This document shows positions 30,119-40,472 of a stretch of DNA of 64,000 nucleotides, piece by piece (positions within the stretch are counted from its first letter, which is position 1; each line of letters begins with the position of its first letter). The position numbers and the translations under genes are program-made. The notes beneath the pieces are model-generated. The model searched no databases. It was not told the DNA's origin and saw nothing but the letters and a program-made list of their open reading frames with translations. This stretch comes from Amyelois transitella (taxonomy: Eukaryota > Arthropoda > Insecta > Lepidoptera > Pyralidae). The DNA lies in contig NC_083532.1 of the NCBI RefSeq assembly GCF_032362555.1, positions 1,129,001 to 1,193,000 of the forward strand, given 5' to 3'.

Positions 30119-32149
30119 TTACATTTGTTGTGTTGAATTTCCATTCCACGTGTTGTTCTCGTCATCTCCCGACCTATCCCCTGGGAGCCTGTGGATGTTG
30201 TTCCTCTTCCTGAGCCCTGGTGGGGACCTAGGGTTCTCTGTGGGGGTCCGTGGGGGCCTCGGGGCCGCCGGAAAGAGGCGAGATCGGAGCCACGTGTAGA
30301 ACTGCTGTGTCGGCTCGAAGATGAATGATGTGAAGAATTGTGTAAAGAAGGCTGGAATGGAGATTTAATTGTTAATATTATTTTAAGTTTAGTTTGTATT
30401 TACATTAGTGACATGTGGCTGGTGAAAAAAAAAATGGAAAAAATGGCGCTACTTTTAATTTCAACGAATTCTATGGAAACGCATGCAATTTTGGTACAAC
30501 ATAACTTCGAAATTTATCCGTATTTTTTTAATGGGTGTATTTGGAACGAGATTGTTGGGTATAAATTTTAATAACTTTCAGTCTTTTTCTTATAAAGAAT
30601 TTAGGTCGTTCAAGAAAATTTCTTCATTCTAATTTCTTTTTTTTTCGATTAGTTACCATTTCCACTACCTGATACATTATAATGTGTCTTCCAATTTGAA
30701 AGCATTGACTCCTTAATTAACACCAACAGATGGCGTTAGTTGATACGGCTATTATTTTTGCAATAAAAAAATGAATTCGCCTCAATAAAACAAAGATGGC
30801 GTTAGTTGCTAGTCACTAGTAAAGCGGCAGATGGCGCTAGTTGTAACTGTTTTAATGTCACGTCGGATTCAATGTATTTAGCATAGACAGGGTTAGCAAT
30901 GGCGCGTTAGTGAATGAAAAAATATGCACATTCAATCATCTGGATGTTTAACCATGATCGGTCCAATACATGTTAGGTTCTCCTGCAAAAACTGCGGAGG
31001 TCAGACGGGAGTCGCTTCATGTAAAACCTGACTCACACAATCCAGGGTCCATGGCCAAAGGCACACCCCGGGCTCCTCTCCAGAGTGGTTAAGACGCAAC
31101 CGGGACTAAAGCCAGGAGGTAGAAGCGTTAGTAATGGCGCTGTTTCTATTTCATCTGTTAACAGACAATTTATGACGCCAGTTACACATAGATGGCGCTA
31201 GTGGTCTCTCACCAATGAGATTAGCGAACGAGGTGCTCCTCTCCGCCGGGGGCATTGACCTGCGAGTCTGCACCAGCAAGGCGGCAGATGGCGCTGTATA
31301 TGACAAGTTTCTAAATACTAATCACAGATGGCGCTAGTGGTCTCTCACCAATGAGATTAGCGAACGAGGTGCTTCTCTCCGCCGGGGGCATTGACCTGCG
31401 AGTCTGCACCAGCAGAGCGGCAGATGGCGCTAGTTGTAACTCTCTCAACGTGGCGTCGGCTTCGGTGAGTTCCCGACGAGGGAACGCCGTCCATAGGGAT
31501 ATTTGGGACGTCGATAGCTGTAACATACACACATACATACATACATACATCAATCACACCTCGTAGTTCCCGCGGGATTGACTCCACGCGTACGAAGTCG
31601 TGGGCGGCCACTTGTAATTTTACATACATACATACATATAGTCACGGCCACATCCCTTGCGAGGTAGACAGAGCCAATAGTCTTGAAAAGACTGAATGGC
31701 CACGTTCAGCTATTTGGCTTAATGATAGAATTGAGATCCAAATAGTGACAGGTTGCTAGCCCATCGCCTAAAAGAGGAATCCCAAGTTTATAAGCCTATC
31801 CCTTAGTCGCCTTTTACGACATCCATGGGAAAGAGATGGAGTGGTCCTATTCTTTTTTGTATTGGTGCCACACGGCACTAGTAATTTTATAAATAACTAT
31901 TTGCCCGCCCAAATTTAGCTCCACCATTACAGTATATAATTTTTTTCTTTGCCACCACACTAGCATGGAAGCCTTAATAATAAATTAATTGCCGTTACAG
32001 CTATCAAAGGGCCAGGTCGAGAGTACCCGAAACCGCCGAGCTTGCATGAAGAGAGTTATGAATGTGGATGAAGCGAAAGAAGTGTGCAGGGATCGCGGCA
32101 AGTGGAATAACGTTGTCTCTGCCTACCCCGCAAGGGATATAGACACTAC

Positions 32150-32194
<45 letters not shown>

Positions 32195-35100
32195 ATGTAT
32201 TCAAAACATAAATCTATTCTTTTCCTCAAATGTTGTACCTGCAAATTATTGGCAATGTAACTAGTGACGTCACGCAGTTTCCCGTCCGCGGGGAACTGAG
32301 CCGTGTGGGAGCTGCCGTCGGGCAGCTTGAACTGCAGCCGGGCGCGGCGCTCGTCGCCCGTCGCGGCGGCTGGCTGCGCCGGCGGCGCTGTCACGGCTGG
32401 TGGGGGGAAAAATAAAATAAAAATGATTATTGTTTATATACATACAGTTATATAATAAATCAAAATACAAAAGACATACAATAAAATTAATCTAATACAA
32501 AAACGGACAAAGTTAGTTCGACACTTGTGGGGATATTTTATTTTATAATAATAATATAATAAACTAGATAAAGCTGAAGAGTTTGTTTGTTTAAACGCGC
32601 TAATCTCAGGAACTACTGGTTCGAATTGAAAATTCTTTTTGTGTTGAATAGACCATTTATCGAGGAAGGCTTTAGGCTTTATAACATCACGCTGCAACTT
32701 TAAGGAGCGAAGAAATAATGGAGAATGTGAATCATCTTTCGGGGTTTTAATGATGCCCAAAATAACTATTCCACGCGGACGAAGTCGCGAGCACGGCTAG
32801 TGCCTACATAATAATTAGGAACTAAAAACTTTAAGATTTATAATGGAAATAATAACTAACACTTGCATATTGAGAAAAAATATCAAAATATAATAATCCT
32901 TTGGGCTGGTGTGATGCCTTGAGAACCGCACGACACACGATGTTGAGTCGGAGGTTGTATTTATGCTCATATAAGCATTCTCCGCTGTGATTGGTTGATG
33001 GCGTGTGACGTCTAGAGATGTCGCCACAAATGAATAAAATGTAATACAATGAATGAATGAACGAGTGAATGACCTGTGTCCCTAGCGCGTCTCTCAGCCC
33101 TGTCCTGCGCTATTTGTTCCAGGATCCTCACATTTATTATGTTCGACATATAATACAATCGGTCAATGAACGAATGAGTGAATGAGTGACCTGCGAGCTG
33201 CGGCGGCTGGTCCCTGGCGCGTCTCTCGGCCCTGTCCTGCGCTATTTGTTCCGGGATCCTCACATTTATTATGTTCGACATATAATACTATCGGTCAATG
33301 AACGAATGAGTGAATGAGTGACCTGCGAGCTGCGGCGGCTGGTCCCTGGCGCGTCTCTCGGCCCTGTCCTGCGCTATTTGTTCCAGGATCCTCACATTCA
33401 TTATGTTCAACATATAATACAATCGGTCAATGAACGAATGAGTGAATGAGTGACCTGCGAGCTGCGGCGGCTGGTCCCTGGCGCGTCTCTCGGCCCTGTC
33501 CTGCGCTATTTGTTCCAGGATCCTCACATTTATTATGTTCAACATATAATACAATCGGTCAATGAACGAATAAGTGAATGAGTGACCTGCGAGCTGCGGC
33601 GGCTGGTCCCTGGCGCGTCTCTCGGCCCTGTCCTGCGCTATTTGTTCCAGGATCCTCACATGTATTATGTTCCACATATAATACAATCGGTCAATGAACG
33701 AATGAGTGAATGAGTGACCTGTGAGCTGCGGCGGCTGGTCCCTGGCGCGTCTCTCGGCCCTGTCCTGCGCTATTTGTTCCAGGATCCTCACATGTATTAT
33801 GTTCCACATATAATACAATCGGTCAATGAACGAATGAGTGAATGAGTGACCTGCGAGCTGCGGCGGCTGGTCCCTGGCGCGTCTCTCGGCCCTGTCCTGC
33901 GCTATTTGTTCCAGGATCCTCTGCCGCGCCATATTGTTCTCCATTTTCTCCCGTTTGCGTTCCTCCTGTTGACGAAACCTCACTATTAATAAAGAGAAAT
34001 GATTTGTATGTTTGTAACGAACAAACTCAAAAACCACTGGACCGATTTTCACACCGGGAGTGACATAGGATTTTTGCCAGGTTGCCAGCCCATCGCCTAA
34101 AACAAGAATGCAAAGTTTAAAAGCCTATCCCTACGTCGCCTTTTACGACATCCACGGGAAATGAGATGGAGTGTTCCTATTTCTTTTTTTACATTGGTGC
34201 CGGGAACCACACGGCTCATTTTGACGGCCTCTGTGGCGCAGCGCCAGTACCCTTGTCTGTGACACCGGAGGACCCGGGTTCGAATCCCGGCCAGGGCATG
34301 ATGGGAAAAGAACTTTTTCTGATTGGTCTGGGTCTTGGATGTTTATCTTTATAAGTATTTATTGTAAAATATAGTATCGTTAAGTTAGTATCTCGTAACA
34401 CAAGTCTCGAACTTACTTCGAGGCTAACTCAATCAGTGTAATTTGTCAAAAAAAAAAAAAATATTATTAGGATGTAAGTTAATAATACCACCCACCTGTA
34501 TCTGCTTCATTTCCTGATCAGCCTGCCACCGTTTCAGCTCCGCTACACCTTGTCCAGCATTACGACGCTCCAACTCTCTCTGTTTCTCCAACTGGATAAA
34601 TAAATAAATAAACAAACATACAAACATACATACATACATCAACTGAATGAACGAAATTATTCAGTAAAAGTTTGCTAACGTATCCACTGACTATTTCCGA
34701 AATTATGTACATAAGTTTGAATACTAACCAATGCTCTCACGGTGAGGGAAAACATCGTGAGGAAACCTGCACATTCAGGCAACTGGATGTGTGACCATGA
34801 TCGATCCAACACGGGTTAGGTTCCCCTGCAAAGGCCGCGGAGGTAGGACGGTCACGTCTATATCCCTTGCGGGGTAGACAGAGCCAACAGTCTTGAAAAG
34901 ACTGAATGGCCACGTTCAGCTATTTGGCTTAACGATAGATTTGAGATTCAACTAGTGACAGATTGCTAGCCCATCGTCTAAAACAGAATCCCCAGTTTGT
35001 AAGCCTATCCCTTAGTCGCCTTTTACGACATCCATGGGAAAGAGATGGAGTGATCCTATTCTTTTTTGTATTGGTGCCGGGAGCCACACGGCGTAATTTT

Positions 35101-38100
35101 ATGTATGTATGTATGTTAAAAACTTTATTTAGTTTCAAAGGTACAATAGGTGCATTCTCTAATAGCTTTCTCTTCTTGTATGTATGTATGTATACCTCTT
35201 TCTCCTGGGCGGCTTTCTCCCTCCTCTTGGCCTCGATCAGCTCCTTGGCCCTCTCCAGTTTCTCCTCGATGCTGGTTTCAGACTGCGCCGGCGCAGGTTG
35301 CTGTAAAGAATACATACATACATCACGGTCACGTCTAAATCCCTTGTGGGGTAGACGGAGCCAACAGTCTTGCAAAGACTAATAGGCCACGCTCTGCTAT
35401 TTTGCTTAATGATAGAACTGAGATTCAAATAGTGACAGGTTGCTAGCGCATCACCTATTAAAGAATCCCAAGTTTGTAAGGCTATCCCTTAGTAGCCTTT
35501 TACGACATCCATGGGAAAGAGATGGAGTGGTCCTATTCTTTTTTTGTATTGGTGCCGGGAACCACACGGCACTATAAAGAATGTTATGTTCAATGACCGC
35601 TCCTCTCACTGGGATGGCCTCGTTTAGATTCATATTTAAAGGATGAATTTATATTTGACAGGTTCCAAGCCTACAATAAGAATCAAATGTTTATTGGCCT
35701 TTCCCTTAGTCGCCTTTTACGACATCCATAGTAAAGTGCCGAAAAGCACACAGCACTAAAAAAAACAAAAAGGTTAACTGAAACATCTTAATAATATAGA
35801 ATAGAATAGATTAAAATCTAATTATAACCACTACCGCTTCCAAAGCGCATTCGCAGAAGAAGCGGCGGAACAAACTACACTGCAGCATTTTCACCGGACG
35901 TCGATTTACAAATATAGATACCGATATACTAAAACCGAGTATTTATTTAGGGCCGTGTGGTTCCCGGCACCAATACAAAAAAAGAATAGGACCACTCCAT
36001 CTCTCTCCCATGGATGTCGTAAAAGGCGACTAAGGGGTAGGTTTATAAACTTGGGATTCTTCTTATAGGTGATGGGCTAGCAACCTGTCACTATTTGAAT
36101 CTCAATTCTATCTTAGAGCCAAATAGCTGAACGTGGCCTATCAGTCCGCTGAGGACTGTTGGCTCTGTCTACCCCGCAAGGGATATAGACGTTATTATAG
36201 AATAGAATAGATTTATATTGAAAATTGGATGCAAGGTTACACTTATTGACGTCAGTCGTGATTATATGTCATGTCATGTCAGTATTTATCCTACTACTAT
36301 TATAAAGGCGAAAGTTTGTATGGATGTATGGATGTTTGTTACTCTTTCACGCAAAAACTACTGAACCGATTACCATGAAATTTGGTATGTAGGTAGCTGA
36401 AGACCCAGAATAACACATAGGCTACTTTTTATCCCAGAGTTCCCGCGGGATTGATAGGGTTTCCATGCGGACGAAGTCGCGGGCGGCCTCTAGTTTATTT
36501 ATAAAACTGATTAACTGACCTGATCTGTGACCATGGTCTCCTCCCCCCTCTGGCTGGGCCCCGGCTGGTCCGGCTTATTGGCGGGTTTGCGGACGCAGAC
36601 ATCACCATCGCAGACCACCTCGTACTCTTGACCTGATGGAGAATGATGAGTCTTCTGGATTTTGGCCGCTGGCTCTGATGATTCTTCTGTGAGGTAGGAA
36701 AAGGTATATAGATATTATCACGTCTATATCCTTTGCGGGGCCGACAGTCTTGTAAACTGAAAGGCTATGTTGAGCTGTACGGCTTAATGATGGAATTGAG
36801 ATTCAGATAGTGACAGGTTGCTAGACCATCGCATTAAACTTTACTTTTTCTTTTATTAAAGTATAGTTAAGAAGCATTGTTTTGAAATAAAGACTTTTTG
36901 CTCTGTTCACCCTATAAGGGATAAAAACGTGTGTATATGTATGTTATGTAATTTAATTAAACCAGATGTGTGTTTTAAACAGTTTCTCACGGACTAAAGA
37001 TAAAGCACCTGGTTTCTCAGGTGCCTGTGGCTTCTCAGGTGGTTGTGGTTTCTCAACTGCCTGCGGTTTCTCAGCTGCCTGCGGTTTCTCAGCTGCCTCC
37101 GGTTTCTCAGCTGCCTCCGGTTTCTCAGCTGCCTGCGGTTTCTCAGCTGTCAGTGGTTTCTCAGTTGCCAGTGGTTTCTCGGCGGCGGCCTCGGATTGTA
37201 ACATGTTTGCGGTCTGCTCTTTGATGTTTTGTGATGATGTTGAAGGTTGCACCGAGGGCTTCTCTTTGTCTGTAAAAAGAATTTCTGAAATCTGACATTT
37301 ACATACATATGTACATACAGTCCTGTCTTCATCCCTTATGTGGTAGACGGAGTTTTGCAATGACTTGTGTAGCTGAATGGCTGAATGGAATTGAAATTTA
37401 AAAAGTGTATTTTGAGACATTTCAAACATCACTTTATAATCATACAAGTCTCATAAAAGTAAAAGTTATGTGTTCTTCTTTAAGTAATGTTAGTTAGTAA
37501 CGTTTTCTTTCTTTTAGGCCATGGGCTGAAGGTCAGTTTCCTTCCTCACTGACGGTCTGTTTGTTTGTTTGTAATATCTATAATAACAAGAAATAGTATA
37601 TATGTAGTTTGAAAAGAAATAAATCACTTGTCACGTGTCAGAGGCGCAGTTAGTATAAAAATCGCGTCCTTTCCTGAAGAAGCAGCCAGGTTTCTTTTGC
37701 TTCATTCTTCCATTGGATCAATGTAAATTCGTCTAGGCCTTCCCACTCCAACAGTCCCATTCACAATCCTTTAGTATATTTGCTTAGTCAACCTGCTTTC
37801 ATTCACCCTGAGGATGTAACCAGCATTAACGCCACGAGGCAGAAGATATACTCACAATGTTGTTCCAGTATCCTGTCAATCCTGGTTGCCAAGTTGGCTG
37901 GCTGCACTCCCGCGCAGACCACCTCGAGGGGGGTGCCGTTCCTTCCAATGAAGAACAGGGATGGCACGGGCACGAACTGGTCTGAGTTTTGAGTTAAGGT
38001 CAAAAAGTAAATATGTTTTTTTGAACTTCATTAAAGAAGGTGCTGTGTGGTTGCTGGAACTTTAAACAGAACCACTCCTTATCTTTTCTATGGATGTCGT

Positions 38101-39601
38101 GAAGGCTACTAAGGGATAGGCTTATAAACTTGGGATTCCACTTGTAGGCGATAGGCTAGGACAATCAATTTGAATCTCAATTCCATCATAAAGCCATGCA
38201 GCTAAGTGTAGACTAAAGCCTTCCTCGATAAATGGTCTATTCAACACAAAAAGAATTTTTCAATTCGAACCAGTAGTTCCTGAGATTAGCGCGTTCAAAC
38301 AAACAAACAAACTCTTCAGGTTTATAATATTAGTAAAGATTAAGATCTATTTTGGAAAATTAAACTGCAAAACAATAATGAGTAAAATCTGTAAGATGGC
38401 GGAATAAAAGATCAGGCATTTTTTGGGTGATTTTACTTTTATCAAATAATCTGGTGTATAGTTGATTGAACTTTGTAAAGGATACAAATCTGAGCGAAGT
38501 GCGTATAATTAGTGGTTCCGCTCTTCAGCTTGATAGCTAAGAAGTTCGTCTCGTTTGAGAGCCTCTTCACAACAGCCGTGTCGTCTATGGTGGACGCCAT
38601 TTCTGATGACAGGTCATTGTCTCCTGATGATAGAATAGATTAATATTAGAGTCTTTTTACTATACAGGTTTTAACACCAATTTTTCCCCCGTTATGGCTG
38701 TTAAGCTCTGGAATTCACTTCCCAAGTCCATCAGGACATGCCCCAAGTCGTTCTAGTTCTTAATCACATATCTATAAGCCCTCTCACTAAATTTGGTAAT
38801 TGTTGTACCTATTTATGTATATTGTTTATTTATTATAGTTTTTTTTTATGATAGTTATCAGTGGTACCTTGTATCCAATTTTGATAAAAAATCTACTCTA
38901 TGCTTATGTTTGTTATATTTATATTATTTTGTATTTATAAATATAATAAAAATATATTTAGTTAGACACCACCTATAGTTCTCTCTCGTCAGACACAAGG
39001 GTTGACTGGTGTATACATATAATGTTTCTAGCATTAAATCCATCAATTTTGCAATAAATTTATATTTAAAAATATTTTGTACAATAAAGTTATAATAAAT
39101 AATACGTCTGCGGGGTGAGTGTGCCTTTTACTCAATGGAACGAAAAGAGCAAACGTGAATTTTTCTTTTTGGCAAGTGGAAAGATGTAGCCTCTGCCTGA
39201 CCTCTGGAAAAGAGGCTTGATTTTATGTACCTAGAAACATATCTTTTTTTGTTATACCAGGGTCAATATGGTAAAGAGATAGTATATTTTCAACAAATGA
39301 AAACTATTTTATGGGCTAGCTAAATTGATGCGAGTTAATTCGTTTGATTTCGTCAATTTGTAGAAATAATTACGTGAAAAAATAATCCAACTCAACAAGA
39401 ATGATGACGCAATTATTTTTGCTTTCCACGAAAAGCCTTTGATTTTCATCGGCTATAATCAATATTAAGGATATTTATTTTGCATAAATTAGCTATAAAT
39501 AGTGCAAATAAACTCTCACCTTCAATAAATACGACGAAAATCGCATTTTTCTGTTTCGACAGATTTACAGCCTCAGCGATACTCCCTCCAAACCAATGCA
39601 T
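30119..39601 (-). CDS. UBXN4: UBX domain-containing protein 4 (erasin), eleven exons
   Basis: ER-anchored UBX protein; in animals it recruits p97/VCP to promote ER-associated degradation. Exons (minus strand): 39601-39520, 38623-38486, 37981-37856, 37269-36991, 36686-36520, 35300-35196, 34591-34496, 33965-33851, 32396-32239, 31517-31349, 30351-30119. Every intron is GT-AG, all phases agree, and the sum is 1668 nt (555 residues; vertebrate protein about 508). Residues 1-115 form the thioredoxin-like N domain (MHWFGGSIAEAVNL; VPVPSLFFIGRNGTPLEVV). Residues 116-264 are a linker with Glu-Lys-Pro repeats. Residues 265-369 are a charged coiled coil (IEEKLERAKELIEAKRREK; RILEQIAQDRAERRAR). The UBX domain is about 385-460 (RARLQFKLPDGSSHTAQFP), with the p97-binding loop FPRREL near 434. 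A hydrophobic stretch (AFFTQFFTSFIF, about 479-490) is the likely ER membrane segment. The end GDDENNTWNGNSTQQM equals the vertebrate terminus. Oddities: tandem duplication at exons 8 and 10. Confidence 0.95.
30945..31125 (+). mobile_element. tSINE-2 body fragment
   Basis: TCTGGATGTTTAACCATGAT, GAGGTCAGACGGGAGTCGC, CCTGACTCACACAATCCAGG and GGGCTCCTCTCCAGAGTGG, as in 20290-20646. Within UBXN4 intron 10. Confidence 0.65.
31190..31295 (-). repeat. Partial duplicate of UBXN4 exon 10 with splice sites
   Basis: A 106-bp direct duplicate of 31326-31431, with about three differences. It contains the 3' half of exon 10 and its donor (GTGAGAGACC). It is preceded on the minus strand by ATATACAG, giving a possible 81-nt exon (31293-31213) in phase 1 at both ends. 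Confidence 0.85.
31622..31879 (-). mobile_element. SINE-M copy, near full length
   Basis: Complete tail and body. The head has lost the GGAACC loop (reads GTGCCACACGGCAC). Confidence 0.8.
32010..32152 (+). mobile_element. LINE-T/SINE-M chimeric 3' end
   Basis: LINE-T coding end (CATGAAGAGAGTTATGAATG ... GATCGCGGCAAGTGGAATAA) whose last 45 bases are of SINE-M type: CTACCCCGCAAGGGATATAG instead of CTACCCCTCCGGGAAAGAGG. It lies in UBXN4 intron 9. Confidence 0.7.
32153..32202. repeat. (AT)n(GT)n microsatellite
   Basis: Follows the chimeric LINE-T tail and ends about 37 bp before the donor of UBXN4 exon 9. Confidence 0.9.
32568..32800 (+). mobile_element. Hel-A Helitron
   Basis: AAGCTGAAGAGTTTG near the start and GCGGACGAAGTCGCGAGC, then CTAG|T, at the end. 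The first bases and part of the interior are diverged or deleted. In UBXN4 intron 8. Confidence 0.75.
32885..33030 (-). repeat. Partial copy of the LTR-like repeat of 8932-9154
   Basis: On the minus strand TTGTGGCGACATCTC leads to CCTCCGACTCAACATCGTGT and GCATCACACCAGCC, then stops. Confidence 0.5.
33060..33965 (-). repeat. 132-bp tandem array derived from UBXN4 exon 8 and its intron
   Basis: The exon 3' part (RILEQIAQDRAERRAR, then DQPPQLA), its donor (GCAG|GTCACTC) and about 60 bp of intron are repeated six times, plus the original. The spacing is exactly 132 bp: the TTGTTCC marker ends at 33120, 33252, 33384, 33516, 33648, 33780 and 33912. Because 132 is 44 codons, the frame stays open from exon 8 through four extra units, until a TAG at 33290-33288 caused by one substitution. 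The last unit (33060-33120) has lost the QPPQLA coding part. Confidence 0.95.
34075..34217 (-). mobile_element. SINE-M head half
   Basis: Body from GGTTGCCAGCCCATCGCC to the hairpin head. Directly followed by tSINE-1. Confidence 0.7.
34223..34447 (+). mobile_element. tSINE-1, full length
   Basis: A box TGGCGCAGCGC, B box GGTTCGAATCC at 34278-34288, full tail ending in a poly(A)-like run. In UBXN4 intron 7. Confidence 0.85.
34850..35096 (-). mobile_element. SINE-M copy preceded by a tSINE-2 fragment
   Basis: Full body and head, no simple-repeat tail. About 34725-34848 is a tSINE-2 body fragment (AACATCGTGAGGAAACCTGC) running straight into it. UBXN4 intron 6. Confidence 0.7.
35311..35573 (-). 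mobile_element. SINE-M copy, full length
   Basis: (CATA)n tail starts about 10 bp upstream of the UBXN4 exon 6 acceptor, and the head hairpin is intact. Confidence 0.8.
35650..36260. mobile_element. Cluster: SINE-M fragment, LINE-B end, SINE-M, LINE-B end
   Basis: 35650-35758 is a diverged SINE-M head half (minus). 35800-35920 is a LINE-B 3' end (minus). 35948-36193 is a SINE-M copy (plus) lacking its ATGT tail. 36196-36260 is another LINE-B 3' end (minus) with GAATA units. Confidence 0.65.
36289..36493 (+). mobile_element. Hel-B Helitron, twin of 6312-6516
   Basis: TCCTACTACTATTATAAAGG start and GGCCTCTAG|T end. One difference from the 6312 copy was seen by eye (third base). It lies in UBXN4 intron 5, 25 bp past the donor. 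Confidence 0.85.
36715..36840 (-). mobile_element. SINE-M fragment (tail half)
   Basis: Diverged; no head. Other short SINE-M tail remnants lie at about 36888-36945 (plus) and 37300-37400 (minus). Confidence 0.6.
37010..37185 (-). repeat. Coding Glu-Lys-Pro repeat in UBXN4 exon 4
   Basis: About eleven tandem EKP-x-x-x units (AEKPQA, AEKPEA, VEKPQP and similar), with a 15- to 18-bp DNA period. Probably an unstable, disordered linker between the N domain and the coiled coil. Confidence 0.85.
38040..38339. mobile_element. SINE-M fragment joined to a Hel-A fragment
   Basis: 38040-38207 is the head and body of a diverged SINE-M (plus). About 38208-38339 is the 5' half of Hel-A (minus), ending GTAAAGA. 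In UBXN4 intron 2. Confidence 0.65.
38680..39100 (+). pseudogene. LINE C-terminal coding and 3' UTR remnant
   Basis: Frame with AVKLWNSLPKSIRTCPKSF then a stop, as in the C-terminal region of jockey/CR1-type RTs. It is followed by ACCTTGTATCCAATTTTG (LINE-B-like UTR) and an AATAAAGTT end. In UBXN4 intron 1. Confidence 0.6.
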
Positions 39602-40010
39602 AGTGAGTTCGGTAAATCACAGTTTCCTATCGTATTTGGAATTCTAATGTTGCGGTTTTATTTGTTTTTACGCTATTTAAATTGTGAGAATTACAAATAA
39701 AAATATTACGGTGACATGACACAACAGATTTATTTTGACAGCTGACGTGTGTTTCTTTTGGATTACATCTTTTTATTTTTTTTATTTGCGTTCGGAAAGT
39801 CCACAAGCAGCAATTAGGTACCTATTATGATGATGATTATCAATACGAAAATTACAGCTTCATAATGAAATATGTAAAAATCCATATTCAATGTATTTTT
39901 CAATACGTAGGTAGGTATTTTATATTTCATACAAGAATTTTTTCTTTTCGTAAAAAGAGAAGAAGCCGATTGCCTATGGGCAGTTCATGTGACCTTGCTG
40001 TGCCTTGCCT
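39602..40010. promoter_or_regulatory. Presumed UBXN4 promoter and 5' flank
   Basis: Lies directly upstream of the UBXN4 start codon. No TATA box at a convincing place was seen; ACAGCTGACGTGTG at about 39740 contains an ACGTG core. The function is inferred from position only. Confidence 0.35.
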
Positions 40011-40265
40011 CCATTATTATTCGATACTAGATGGCGCTAACAGTCCGTAACAATATCCTTGATATTACAGTTTTCTATTCGTCCATAGATGGCACTAGTG
40101 TAATAATAAAAATGCGACTTCTGGTTTGGATAGTATGTTCTTTATGTTAAAATTTTCATAATATTTATTTAATTGGCGTTAATGTTAATTATCGCCTTTA
40201 TATTTAATTGGAACCTGATTTCCATTTACACTTCAGTATCCAAATAGCGAAAACGGAACCATCCT

Positions 40266-40472
40266 TACGGGGTGAGACAAAACAAAGCTACTTACAATAC
40301 AAACATACAGTCTCAAAGATTCTGGGATTCAGATACCTACCTACTTACATGTTGCTAGCCAGTCGCCTGTAGAAATAGTCCCAAATTTATAAGCTTTTCC
40401 CTAAACAGACTTTTACAATCGGCTATTACTTACTAGCTGTTGCCCGCGACTTCGTCCGCGTCAATTTCGAGT
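40266..40472 (-). mobile_element. Degenerate SINE-M and Hel-A-like 3' end
   Basis: 40266-40420 is a heavily mutated SINE-M. 40433-40472 has CTAGCTGTTGCCCGCGACTT, the Helitron 3' end in reverse, truncated. Confidence 0.5.

Larger units (their letters stand above)
30728..31431. repeat. Cluster of AGATGGCG(C/T)TAGT motifs
   Basis: The motif occurs at about 30728, 30794, 30829, 31190, 31285, 31326 and 31421, mostly in UBXN4 intron 10, and once overlaps coding sequence. It resembles the core of the insect CTCF site. Other single copies are at 10887, 10915, 13788, 13994, 40029, 40087 and in each BEL LTR. Confidence 0.5.

Noticed and set aside
30338..30571. Plus-strand 77-codon frame over the last UBXN4 exon boundary
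   Set aside because: Its overlap with the exon is trivial, it has no recognisable content, and the minus-strand exon explains the region.
33119..33785. Array units in UBXN4 intron 8 as separate cassette exons
   Set aside because: Using the AG before GATCCTGG gives 68-nt exons that shift the frame; only longer exon 8 forms through alternative donors keep it.
33060..33965. CRISPR array
   Set aside because: Unit is 132 bp with no unique spacers, and the context is a eukaryotic gene.
34929..35382. Long reading frames on both strands (139-148 codons)
   Set aside because: They run across a SINE-M copy, an intron and UBXN4 exon 6; only 35300-35196 on the minus strand is supported coding sequence.
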